Below, in pieces: positions 10,101 to 15,855 of a DNA stretch of 22,025 bases. Origin of the DNA: Treponema sp. (lineage in GTDB: Bacteria; Spirochaetota; Spirochaetia; Treponematales; Treponemataceae). The notes beneath the pieces were generated by a model, which did not search any database, was not told the origin of the DNA, and worked only from the letters and a program-made list of their open reading frames with translations. Positions within the stretch are counted from its first letter, which is position 1, and the number at the start of each line of letters is the position of its first letter. The position numbers were made by a program, and so were the translations under genes. The stretch is taken from contig JAFOTA010000128.1 in the NCBI GenBank assembly GCA_017421145.1, forward strand, positions 1 through 22,025. Reading direction: 5' to 3'.

Positions 10101-11907
10101 GCAGCTTTCCGACTGGAAAAATAAGTTCGACACAAGGATTGAGAATTTCACCAATTCTTATGAAGAAAGCCGCCGTGACATGGAGACCAAGTATGCTGAT
10201 CAGCTCAAGGCACGCATCGAGGAAATCGAAAACAAGACCTTGGCTCAGGAAAACACGTTCCAGGCAAATCTCCAGGCCGGTCAGTCTACGATACAGAACC
10301 AGATAAACACGGTCAACCAGCGTCTGCATGACTTCATAGAGCAGTACCGTGAGGCACTTAAAAATACGTCCGAACAGGCCACGAATCTTCTCAGGCAGGA
10401 AAGCGACGACTACAACAAGCGCGTTTCCGAGCAGATGCAGGCCAATATCAGGAACATCAACGAGCAGTTCGATGAAATCAGGGAGAACATCGAGAAGAAG
10501 CAGAAGGAAGAAAATCATCTCATTGATTCTTCAATCGAGGACTTCAACTCATGGAAGCAGAAGATCACCCAGCAGTACAAGGATTCAAGCTCCCAGTACG
10601 AAGAGCAGCTTGCGATGTTCACTCAGAAGCAGAAGCAGAGCCTTGCCGATCTTGACGAAAAGACCAGGGAATCAAGGCTCAAGGTGCAGCAGGACATCCA
10701 GGTGCTGAACGAAAAGGCCGACGACGCTCTCCGTGAATATGAGGAAAAGTCAAAGCAGGTCATGGAACAGCTTCAGGAAAGATGCACGTCCGCATTGCAG
10801 AATACCCAGGGATTGTTCACCGAGGCAACCGCACAGGCAGACATGAAGATCAAGAACCTCAAGCGCGATCTCCAGGAAACTGCTGACAGCGACAGGACCG
10901 CATACCAGAAGATGATAACGAGGCTCAACGATGACACCAACAACCTTCAGCTCAAGATTGATGAAATCAACAAGGGCATATCAAGGTTCACGGCTCAGAC
11001 AGGCCTCTTTGACAAGGCGGAGCAGCTCAGAAAACAGCTTGATGCTTCCATCGAGGGACTCAGGGAAAAGATCAACGGATTTGCGACTTATGAAGCAAAG
11101 GTAATCAACCTGAAGAACCAGATGGACCAGATCCAGAAGATTGCAAGCGAAGTGGATTCACGTGCTGCGAACTACACCAACCAGAAGAATCAGCTTGATT
11201 CACTGGATCAGAAGTACAGCAGGATCATCGCACTCAGCAACTCAATGGATGAAAAGCTTGCCGAACTCAACACGAGCAGCGACAACATCGTCCGTATGCA
11301 GCAGACTCTCCGCGGATTCGAAAATTCAATCAGCGGAATACAGGCCCAGTATGACAGGATCGAAAACAAGTCCCAGATTATTGAGAAGGTTTCAAACAAC
11401 ATCAACGATACTGCCGACCGCATCTTCGAACTTGAAAAGCGTCTCGGCGTATGCAACAACCAGCTCAACACGATGCCGGACCAGGTTGAGGAGCTTCAGG
11501 CGGGAATCAAGAAGATCATGGACAACAACGGAAGCATAAACGAAGCCGTTGACAAGCTTTCTTCACTGCAGAAGATCTTTGACGAAACCGAGTCACGCAT
11601 CGACGACCTGAACGACAGGATAGACGAGATTTCAGGAACCGAAGAAAGGCTCCAGCGTCTTACCGAAAAGGCCGAAAACCAGATTGACGACCTGAGGGTG
11701 CTCGGAAAGAGTTCGGGAACCAAGAGAAAGGAAAGTTCGGCGGCAAAATCAAAGGGCGGAAAGGGAGGACTTACACCTGCCTTGAAGTCAAGCGTCCGTT
11801 CGCTCAAAGAGAGGGGATGGAAAAATGAAGAGATTGCCGACAATCTTGGAATTGCGGAAGATTTGGTGGAACTGATTCTTGAAGCTCCGTCAAGCGACGA
11901 TGAATAG
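1168..11907 (+). CDS. Giant membrane-anchored hendecad coiled-coil protein (3579 aa), SpiroCoCo-like
   Basis: The start is GTG 1168, preceded by GGTGA at 1157-1161. Residues 3-22 form one hydrophobic helix followed by Arg/Lys-rich sequence, so by the positive-inside rule the remainder should be cytoplasmic. Residues 23-231 are irregular coiled coil. Residues 232-2680 are 222 eleven-residue units, typically x-L-E/S-x-x-L/V-x-x-K/R-T-x, in strict register except for 7 residues at 1420-1426. Residues 2681-3512 are less regular coiled coil; 3513-3535 is a Lys/Gly/Ser linker; 3536-3579 is a small helix-turn-helix-like domain containing EEIADNLGI. The repeat array has a single proline. I recall a spirochaete family named SpiroCoCo in current annotation, and this fits it. 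A half-micrometre structural rod or membrane-to-filament tether is plausible, but the function is not known. It has no clear promoter and ends at a strong terminator. Confidence 0.9.
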   Translation: MNVIGIVISVVLSAIVCIVIRAIDKSQNAKESVKKYADRRQKEFEEYFKSQSDQLHLLASELESHDAQAVAAVKKLDQQKADFENVAEELAGQVNRVDEISGRIDSYDSAIQNLMEMTSAVEQNLQRIKDEADIIDKFNDRLDEQKKKIISIDKQIPALVDKFSESNEGSLKHLGENLLDEYESRARSIADSTSQALEENRVIMEKIASDIKTTYESASERAQTLEDEAFAQLKDTVNTRNENLLLEIDTQTKQLQALIDGRIESAQESINEQTENFNASLDGQKKAFDREYEIKVNEISESLNSRMEEIHGEFMEKLEKLEQFVVDRTNSLDNACNEKTNALELTFSENSTSIASMFQDKAGELEDSFNEKLRNLILSFTQKTKDFEAEYNDRNASLSSAFKAQAALLEDTYRENTSHLIADFDDKTNTLLQNFAVRTQKIDDEINSKTGTLDNEVDKRLSKVEEAVLERMENATAALEERTRAVEDTVYETTDSLSTSLGDKIQELQDEVEDKVQSLEDNVSSITRQLEESVDEKTSSLESRVNETIGNLSSAVDEKTSSLEDRVNETIGNLSSAVDEKTSSLEERVNETIGNLSSSVDEKTSTLENRVNETIENLSSSVDERTTDLEDSVNSRVTELEDGLTARTDELQTKIYETLDNLQQDVDTRVGNLEETVTNTITELSDSVTERTGNLEDKVHSRIESLTTDVDTRTSSLEENVTVVLSNLNESVQSKTSGLVESLTSAMQGLASDIRGRADDMESDLNGRLENLSGTVEEKTKVIEDALAEKTYTLSTDLDERTTAISDELNRRSNDLESLLSDKSGSLSDVILQRISDLEQSLSQRTDDLSDDLDDRTTKLQNQLEEKTDTLDADLNERFGAIESKLEEKGGYLDEALDGRFGAIEKSLEEKGSYLDDSLKGRFGAIEKSLEEKTASLDNELNERVGAIEKSLEQKTTELSLTVEERTDSLGENLGERITLLSDDAYNRLDNLSSYLNEKTTSLEDTLNTRTSAIEESLNEKTGNLTDSVEAETSAIERKFSDKISSLSDLVDQKTNSFETSVTNIVSSLNSSVDMRTQEVIDNVDAVVEQLRSSVEEKKQSLEDDVNTKIQALTDNLEGAVQDFQDNLDEKTEGMRNDLESQIQSLEDSLKDSTDGFNSMMVEKTQSLENELNDRTTNLNVSLEAKTAAIEDTIRIKTDELSEAIDTKINELESAVNERTETYSDEIESRTTTFENTISGKIEDLESLMKSRTDSIEETYTSVAQRLEDSVASRTEALENGITQKTSDLEDYVNTRTKTVEESCKERISKMMAGFNERTETVDSNIKKKLSEISDTLTDKNSSLSVEVREKTSALGILINDLTKSLEAAIKEKTTALSDELNSRTESLDTDLKKKTTTIATTYNDKFLALESEIRQKSNDLNARTTTISSDIKKKTDSLESLLQQKLDEMTFNVQQETENAIEKYHVTTETYDQDVQNHTDELYRALQTRVAELSDQIKDKEGSLEAGINQRIEEMIEEVRQRSDEAIAHYAETTGNYTRNIETKTAELQAALEERTGALERQIKDSSGELQTQVVDKLNSLIEDVQSKTNMAIEQYTELTQNYTSDIEQRTSDLRDALEDKTAALQDTIDTRISSVEDSVDERAGAMEDKINVTLDELETSVNSKADNLSVSVENRLSTLESTLSTRSENLIQSVQNAMETLEGNVTTRSNDITESISTKLQTLIDRATDASTSLIENTQNKVMSLEEDITDRSAKLSDSIEGRMSELEEKLTSRTANLSDDLEDRISELEETVSGRSSTLKSDVESRLADLEDELTGRANTLADSLEDRMSELEDNVNDRSTTLKNDIEGRLADLEEELTGRSSALTDNLEGLMTNLENDVDTRSSTIKNTIETTLTTLTEGLTGRTASVTEDLESRMSELERIVNGRSSGMKDDLESRLEKLSAEISTRTESVSNSLEDKLSEIEQLVSGKSGSLRAKVEDSLAALEEELNTRSSTLSDSLEDRLTNLEDSVSDRSGTLQTEVEDRLSELEDGLYARSTTLSENVESRMTELEDSVNGRSDALRENIETRMSDLENSLESRSTTLTTNLEERISALEEIVNGKSTALKNDLETRLAQLDEHVNRRSDTLSDSIENRLKDLEQIIGDRTGALSDSIDERYGLLDTRVATNTSNIEENLSARISEITENLTEKSQAIEADVNTRIDELTSNVNERISPLEDFINGKSTEIIEDVVTRTRNLENDVNTRTEALQNMVEERTTSLQEEVYSRTDNLTSELRGKVDYLEQNINEATSGLESRLANRTDSIQQDFDSRSSDIEASVRNLTESITASVNGKTSALEESVITMITNLENMVNERTGNLTASVTDRTNSLENELITRTDALVNLIESKTSSMEKNADDRTAEVEQSLKDRTAGIEKTYSSRITGLAKMYQDKTSSITKAIKVNVGALEKDLNDKITSLISSVKERTQNLDKNVLGVTSTLEQSVSERTSGLEQSVQTLVDNLLAQFDEKTEALKAEIAARTNDLDDMVSSKTSALSDSVNARTSNIENEFEEKISALASELESRTGELSESLDEKTSELGNRVMQQIAELQDTIETKTGSLKEELDIRSASLQEAVQETDADVSDAINTKVNTITADLVEKVSSLEAMVQQRTQELESISNTSIEQFKKNVMTTLSSARQTAALLDTETTENTQRLDALQNELETKAQEMQVKYDQLFEEAYLKAEQKESAAYDKYKEMSVSHLDTYKKELQQYVSQMQQNISDSLNAVQTKANSIHTEVEEAIADTKAKYEAALEESRAIGEKVNEETSTASERLAEFEREISSQFAAFDANLSKAMQSVAQDYDNKQSTFLAGLDRQLDKYKEEMEYRFNALNSSSGDIEKLEDALRKIMEQSQARVLGDFEKFTTSISKNHVSFETSLKTRSDKLKEEIEALEAGVEDLKQKSYASVGSQLKDFEDSFISGLQQREAELNQQLSDWKNKFDTRIENFTNSYEESRRDMETKYADQLKARIEEIENKTLAQENTFQANLQAGQSTIQNQINTVNQRLHDFIEQYREALKNTSEQATNLLRQESDDYNKRVSEQMQANIRNINEQFDEIRENIEKKQKEENHLIDSSIEDFNSWKQKITQQYKDSSSQYEEQLAMFTQKQKQSLADLDEKTRESRLKVQQDIQVLNEKADDALREYEEKSKQVMEQLQERCTSALQNTQGLFTEATAQADMKIKNLKRDLQETADSDRTAYQKMITRLNDDTNNLQLKIDEINKGISRFTAQTGLFDKAEQLRKQLDASIEGLREKINGFATYEAKVINLKNQMDQIQKIASEVDSRAANYTNQKNQLDSLDQKYSRIIALSNSMDEKLAELNTSSDNIVRMQQTLRGFENSISGIQAQYDRIENKSQIIEKVSNNINDTADRIFELEKRLGVCNNQLNTMPDQVEELQAGIKKIMDNNGSINEAVDKLSSLQKIFDETESRIDDLNDRIDEISGTEERLQRLTEKAENQIDDLRVLGKSSGTKRKESSAAKSKGGKGGLTPALKSSVRSLKERGWKNEEIADNLGIAEDLVELILEAPSSDDE
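2785..3048 (+). repeat. Four near-identical 66-bp tandem repeats (22 aa each)
   Basis: Copies begin at 2785, 2851, 2917 and 2983. Each encodes two hendecads of the type SLEDRVNETIG plus NLSSAVDEKTS. The first two copies differ at only about four bases, so this block expanded or was homogenised more recently than most of the array. It is embedded in the giant coiled-coil gene. Confidence 0.85.
3799..3996 (+). repeat. Second 66-bp tandem repeat block (three copies)
   Basis: Copies start at 3799, 3865 and 3931, with a degenerate continuation after 3996. Each encodes a 22-residue unit that begins RFGAIE and carries KSLEEK or a close variant. The second and third copies share an almost identical first half at the DNA level. 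It is in the same gene and register as the other repeats but has a different consensus (Phe, Gly and Tyr present), so it arose as a separate local duplication. Confidence 0.75.
5545..6072 (+). repeat. 66-residue (198-bp) super-repeat, two copies plus a partial third
   Basis: Residues 1460-1525 and 1526-1591, and the first part of a third copy (1592-1635), each begin with a hendecad of the form xAIExY followed by one beginning with Tyr (TYDQDV, NYTRNI, NYTSDI). The Tyr-containing pair recurs every six hendecads. It lies just downstream of the single register break in the coiled coil. Divergence between copies is high, so this is an old duplication. Confidence 0.65.
6403..7590 (+). repeat. 44-residue (132-bp) super-repeat, nine tandem copies
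   Basis: From residue 1746 to 2141 the hendecads cycle in groups of four. Approximate unit types are xLEDxVxGRSS, TLKxDxExRLA, xLEDELxxRSS and TLSDSLEDRMS. Nine consecutive groups fit, starting at residues 1746, 1790, 1834 and so on every 44. Copies are diverged but keep the order, which shows amplification in four-hendecad steps rather than unit by unit. Confidence 0.75.
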
Positions 11908-11926
11908 GGCGTGATGCTCTGATGGC

Positions 11927-11965
11927 TCCCCGGCCGGTTTGAATGACTGACCGGGGATTTTTTTT
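11927..11965 (+). terminator. Strong intrinsic terminator after the giant coiled-coil gene
   Basis: TCCCCGG (11927-11933) pairs with CCGGGGA (11951-11957), with an alternative inner CGGT/ACCG pairing. A run of eight T follows at 11958-11965. The T-run is on the plus-strand side only, so it serves the coiled-coil gene and not the convergent ispDF. Confidence 0.85.
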
Positions 11966-11982
11966 GCTTCTGATTGTTTTGA

Positions 11983-13212
11983 TTATTTTTTAAGGAGGCA
12001 TGCGCAGTAGGCTTTTATGGCCCGTCCCATGCCCACTGAATCAAGCTTTTCGTTTGTCTTTGCCTTTACGAAAACCCTGTCTTTTTCAACGCCGAGTATT
12101 CCCGCTATTGATTCAATGACTTTTTCCCTCCACGGTATGAATTTGGGGGATTCGAATTCAAGCACGCAGTCCATGTTTTCAAGTTCCCAACCGGCGTTTT
12201 TTACGTCCGACCAGATTTTTTTAAGGAGCAGGGAAGAGTCGCTGTCTTTCCATTTTGGGTCTTCCGGCGGAAAATATGAACCTATGTCGCCCAAGCCTGA
12301 CGCACCAAGAACCGCATCGCTTATTGCATGCAGAAGCACGTCTCCGTCTGAATGCCCGGCCTCTCCTTTCTGCGAAGGTATTTCAACGCCGCCCAGCATG
12401 AATTTTCTTCCTTCCACAAGAACGTGAAGGTCTGTTCCGAAACCGATTCTTATCATTTGATTTTCCGGTGAAGGTATGTCTTCCTTATACGTGATTTTTT
12501 TATTGAAGGTTCCGCCTTTTGTAAGAAGAACTTTTTTTCCTCCCGTAAGCTCAGGAAACGAATCCCAGATTTCGCTGTCATCCGTGTATTCCTTTCCGTC
12601 AAGCGAAGCTTTTTCATGGCAGAGGAGAAGGGGCTTCAGCAAAAATCCCTGGGGAGTCTGCACTGCGACTATGTTTTTTCTCACAAGATGGGCTGTTATT
12701 GAAGAGGTTCCTGAATTGTCCTTCAATGTGTCCACTGATGGAACGGCCGGTACCGCAGCTCCGGATTTTTCCGTCCCGTCTATCACGTCCGCTATGATTT
12801 CAGTGCTTACGAACGGACGCGCGCTGTCATGTATGAGAACGACCATGCTTTCACCGCAAATGCTTTCCGAATCAAGCTTCCTGAGTGCCTTGCATACGGA
12901 TTCCTGCCTTGTTTTTCCGCCTGAAATGAACGTGAGCCTTGAAAGTTCAGGAGTATTTATTTCCGGGTCGCTTTCCAATGCTTTTTCGGCTTCGCTTTCC
13001 TGACCGCAGGGAACCGTGATTATTATGCGTGAGAATTTACGTTCCGTGCCGTATTTTTTCGCGGATTCATTTTCGTATTTAAAAAAGGCCTTGAGTGATG
13101 CGGAAAGTACCGTACCGCTTCCAAGACCCATGTATTCTTTTTTTTTGCCGGTTCCCATCCTTGTTGAAGAGCCGGCTGCAAGAAGAACCAGTGAAAGACC
13201 GCTATTCTTCAT
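11983..13212 (-). CDS. ispDF: Bifunctional IspD/IspF: MEP cytidylyltransferase and MECDP synthase (409 aa)
   Basis: This cytosolic enzyme covers two steps of the non-mevalonate isoprenoid pathway. IspD makes CDP-methylerythritol from MEP and CTP, and IspF forms the 2,4-cyclodiphosphate. The IspD part (about 1-250) has the nucleotide-binding LLAAGSSTRMG segment near residues 10-20 and LIHDSARPFV at 126-135. The IspF part (about 253-409) has the metal ligands Asp261 and His263 in the GTDLH segment and His295 in DVLLHAI, plus KAKTNEK at 383-389. Fusion is a known arrangement in Treponema. I chose ATG at 13212-13210 because IspD normally begins a few residues before LLAAG; the longer in-frame extension lies inside carD. 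The start overlaps the carD stop by 11 nt, which suggests translational coupling. Confidence 0.93.
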   Translation of the reverse strand: MKNSGLSLVLLAAGSSTRMGTGKKKEYMGLGSGTVLSASLKAFFKYENESAKKYGTERKFSRIIITVPCGQESEAEKALESDPEINTPELSRLTFISGGKTRQESVCKALRKLDSESICGESMVVLIHDSARPFVSTEIIADVIDGTEKSGAAVPAVPSVDTLKDNSGTSSITAHLVRKNIVAVQTPQGFLLKPLLLCHEKASLDGKEYTDDSEIWDSFPELTGGKKVLLTKGGTFNKKITYKEDIPSPENQMIRIGFGTDLHVLVEGRKFMLGGVEIPSQKGEAGHSDGDVLLHAISDAVLGASGLGDIGSYFPPEDPKWKDSDSSLLLKKIWSDVKNAGWELENMDCVLEFESPKFIPWREKVIESIAGILGVEKDRVFVKAKTNEKLDSVGMGRAIKAYCACLLKK

Positions 13213-13843
13213 CGTCCGCTTCTTCGTCATCCTCATCGGAATCATCGCGGCCGGAATACTTTACGTCGTCCTCATCCTCGTCGTCATCGAATTCGTCTGA
13301 ATCTTCATCAAGAGGAGAATTGGCTTTCTTGTCGATTTTCAATCCGAGCGGCTCAAGCTTTGCATGGAAAAGTGCTTCCACTTCTTCAGGCGTAATGCCC
13401 ATGGCTTCGGAAAGCTCATCTTTGAGAAGTGTCTTTGCGCTTTCGTAGAGCTTCCTTTCCTGTATCGGGAGTTCCTTGACTTTGGAGCGGTAGTAAAGGC
13501 TTCTGACGATCTGCGTTATGTCCTGGACCGTTCCTTTTTTCAGAAGCTCAAGGTTGATCTGATAGCGGAGCTTCCAGTCGGAGGTTGCAGGCTCGAAATT
13601 TTCTGAAATCATGTCTATTGCCTTCTGCGCCTCTTCCTTTGACACTATCGCGCGGATTCCAAGAAGATGTGCGTTCATCACGGGAACCATGACGGTCATC
13701 TCTGATACGGGGATGTATATCTTGTAATAGTATACCATCTCGCCTTTGAATTCTTTTTTGAAAACGTCTGTGACCGTTCCCACGCCCTGACTTGGGTAAA
13801 CAACCTTCTGGTTGATTGCAAATTCTGTTTTTGGTTTAGCCAT
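13202..13843 (-). CDS. carD: CarD/CdnL-family transcription regulator with acidic tail (213 aa)
   Basis: CarD-type proteins bind the RNA polymerase beta subunit and stabilise open complexes at promoters. Residues 1-65 are the RNA-polymerase-interaction domain, with the VVYPSQGVGTV segment. Residues 70-165 are the helical DNA-contacting domain, with Trp90 in the SDWKLRY segment at the place of the conserved minor-groove wedge tryptophan. Residues 179-213 form a very acidic Asp/Glu tail that most CarD proteins lack; it might limit DNA binding or mediate other contacts. The start is ATG at 13843-13841 with a promoter directly before it. It is the first gene of a two-gene operon with ispDF, an order I recall from other treponemes. 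Confidence 0.92.
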   Translation of the reverse strand: MAKPKTEFAINQKVVYPSQGVGTVTDVFKKEFKGEMVYYYKIYIPVSEMTVMVPVMNAHLLGIRAIVSKEEAQKAIDMISENFEPATSDWKLRYQINLELLKKGTVQDITQIVRSLYYRSKVKELPIQERKLYESAKTLLKDELSEAMGITPEEVEALFHAKLEPLGLKIDKKANSPLDEDSDEFDDDEDEDDVKYSGRDDSDEDDEEADDEE

Positions 13844-13851
13844 AGTACCCT

Positions 13852-13880
13852 ATTATATCACGGAAGCAATAAAATTTCAA
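13852..13880 (-). promoter_or_regulatory. carD promoter, almost abutting the start codon
   Basis: On the minus strand TTGAAA (13880-13875) and a perfect TATAAT (13857-13852) are spaced by 17 bp. The expected transcription start is at 13846-13844, giving a leader of only 1-3 nt before ATG 13843. An AGGG lies four bases before the ATG but would be outside or at the very 5' end of that transcript. Confidence 0.75.
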
Positions 13881-13968
13881 ATCATTTGCGCTTTTGTTTT
13901 TCAGAAAACCTACCGATGACAAAGATAGAGAGTGGCGGCTGGTCTTTCCGGCTTGCCAAGGAGTTTAT

Positions 13969-14811
13969 ATGCAATGTTATACCCCCCGTATATTTACAGG
14001 CCGTAAATCTTTCATAGGATTTTTTTTCTTTTTTCTGCTTGTTTTATCATCTTCTGCATGGTCCCAGAATTCAGTTTCAAATACCGGCGACATGGAAGGA
14101 ATCTTGAAGCGCGGTGAGCTTAGGGTTGCCATAACTGCCGTGGATCAGCCTCCGTTCTATTTTGTTGACAGGAACGGAAAGCTTGCGGGATATGACATAG
14201 ACATTGCGAACAAAATGGCGGAGGAGCTTGGCGTAAAGCTTGTCATAAGCCGTGATGCACCGTCTTTCAACGATCTTGTCACTCTGGTTGCATCCGGGAA
14301 AGTCGATCTTGCGGTTTCAAAGCTCAGCAAGACACTTTCAAGGACAAAGACCGTAAAATTCTCAGTACCCTACATGACGTTCAGGCAGGGGCTTCTGTTC
14401 AACCGTCTTCAGCTTGCAAAGGTGACGAGTGAAGGGCAGGTGAACAATTATATAAGAAACTACAAGGGAACCATAGGCGTTATCGCAAACTCTTCCTATG
14501 CCAATTATGCAAAGACAAATTTTCCCCATGCAGTCATAAAGGAATACCAGACCTGGGATGATGCGGTTCAGGCTCTTGTCAACGGTGACGTGCTTTCCGT
14601 TTACCGTGACGAGCTGGAGATAAAAAAAGTCCTTGCCTCAATTCCGCAGAGTGCCATCGCATTCAAGCCCGTATATTTCACCGACTTGACGGATCCTATT
14701 GCCGTTGCTGTCAAAAGCGATAATTCGCAGCTTCTCTACTGGGTCAATTTTTTCCTTGAAAACCAGAAAAAAATGACGGCGGACGAGCTTCTTACGACAT
14801 ATTCACGCTAG
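13969..14811 (+). CDS. Periplasmic family-3 (amino-acid type) solute-binding protein (280 aa)
   Basis: This is an exported binding protein of the SBP family 3 type, which usually captures polar amino acids. AAGGAG at 13958-13963 sets ATG 13969; the frame is open further upstream but without an RBS. Residues 1-32 are a signal peptide with a Phe/Leu-rich core and likely cleavage after AWS. No lipobox Cys is seen, so it should be free in the periplasm. Mature sequence shows the family hallmarks: FYFVDRNGKLAGYDIDI near the N terminus, a region ending in FSVPY with the expected upstream Arg (LSRTKT), and a two-lobe length. No ABC permease or ATPase is nearby. It is instead 12 nt upstream of the SDF-cyclase frame, with which it must be co-transcribed. 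It may deliver ligand to, or act as a co-sensor for, that protein (inference). I see no convincing promoter in 13881-13968. Confidence 0.85.
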   Translation: MQCYTPRIFTGRKSFIGFFFFFLLVLSSSAWSQNSVSNTGDMEGILKRGELRVAITAVDQPPFYFVDRNGKLAGYDIDIANKMAEELGVKLVISRDAPSFNDLVTLVASGKVDLAVSKLSKTLSRTKTVKFSVPYMTFRQGLLFNRLQLAKVTSEGQVNNYIRNYKGTIGVIANSSYANYAKTNFPHAVIKEYQTWDDAVQALVNGDVLSVYRDELEIKKVLASIPQSAIAFKPVYFTDLTDPIAVAVKSDNSQLLYWVNFFLENQKKMTADELLTTYSR

Positions 14812-14823
14812 GGGGAACGTACG

Positions 14824-15795
14824 ATGATAGGAAAGATATTGAAAAACCCCATAACCATTTTCGTTGCCGTAGCCCTGGGAATCTTGTTCGGAATCTATGA
14901 AAAGCAGATGGCGCTTTCTCTCGGCGTGATAGGCGATGCATACCTAAACCTTTTCCAGATGACGGTAATCCCGATTCTGGTGACTTCCATAGTTGCAAGC
15001 CTTGCCCAGCTCATGAAGGACAGAAATGCAAGAAGGCACATACTTAAAATAATCTTCGCATTCCTGATAATGCTTTTGGCCACGTCAATCTTCGGCACTT
15101 TCGTCGGAATTGTCGGGCATCCCGGAGAAAACCTGGGTGAGCAGACGACCGAAGTGCTTGACAACATAATCAAAAAATCTTCAGACACTTCGCAGGATGA
15201 AATGGCTCTGTATGATTCTGCCGGTGACGTTCAGGAGAAAAAATCTTCCATCTCCGATTTCTTCCTTAACATAATTCCTTCCAACATCTTCAATGCATTC
15301 AGCTCCGGTTCGATACTCCAGCTTGTTTTTTTCAGCATAATCTTCGGCATAGCGATAGGATTCTTGCGTGAGGACTCTTCGACAAGGCTTATAAACGGAG
15401 TCACGTCGCTGAAAGAATCTTTCCAGAAGCTTATCAACTGGACCATGTACGGACTTCCGGTGGGTCTTGTGTTCCTCATGGGAAAGCAGATTGCGCAGGT
15501 CGGTATAGAGATACTGCTTGCGATGGTCAAATTTATAGTAATCTTCTATATTGCCGGACTTGGTGCAATCCTTATATGCACGGTGATAATCTGGCTCAAG
15601 TCGGGGATAAAGAATCCGCTCAAAGTGCTTAAGAAAGTCGTAAGCCCGATTATAATCTGTTTTGCGACAAGGAACAGCTTTGCGGCCCTGCCTTCATCGA
15701 TATCCGCATTGAAGAGCCTGAAATATGACCACAACACGGTTGACCTTGTTTTCCCGCTTGGACTTACGGTGCTCAGGTTCGGAAACATAATGTAA
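14824..15795 (+). CDS. N-terminal part of SDF (glutamate/aspartate-type) symporter domain, cut by in-frame TAA
   Basis: An AGGGGGA at 14810-14816 gives a good RBS for ATG 14824. The 323 residues cover the first six or so membrane helices, the first re-entrant loop (residues near ATRNSFAALP) and the start of helix 7 of the dicarboxylate/amino acid:cation symporter family (SDF, Glt(Ph)-like). The frame stops at TAA 15793-15795 in the middle of helix 7, at the position I align with Tyr317 of Glt(Ph) in the NMDGTALYQ region. A symporter of this family needs helix 7, the second hairpin and helix 8, which follow in the same frame after the stop. As it stands this product would lack the substrate site and could not transport. 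It is best read with the downstream frame as one interrupted gene. Confidence 0.8.
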   Translation: MIGKILKNPITIFVAVALGILFGIYEKQMALSLGVIGDAYLNLFQMTVIPILVTSIVASLAQLMKDRNARRHILKIIFAFLIMLLATSIFGTFVGIVGHPGENLGEQTTEVLDNIIKKSSDTSQDEMALYDSAGDVQEKKSSISDFFLNIIPSNIFNAFSSGSILQLVFFSIIFGIAIGFLREDSSTRLINGVTSLKESFQKLINWTMYGLPVGLVFLMGKQIAQVGIEILLAMVKFIVIFYIAGLGAILICTVIIWLKSGIKNPLKVLKKVVSPIIICFATRNSFAALPSSISALKSLKYDHNTVDLVFPLGLTVLRFGNIM

Positions 15796-15855
15796 TTTGC
15801 ATTTGCATCATGCTTTATCGCGCAGATTTACAACGCTACGCTCACAGTTCCTACC

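Noticed and set aside
12017..13003. Plus-strand ORFs at 12017-12427 and 12476-13003
   Set aside because: They are antisense to ispDF, whose two enzyme domains are unambiguous on the minus strand.
13894..13968. 25-residue N-terminal extension of the solute-binding protein
   Set aside because: No RBS before it, and the internal ATG 13969 has AAGGAG at the right distance and begins a normal signal peptide.
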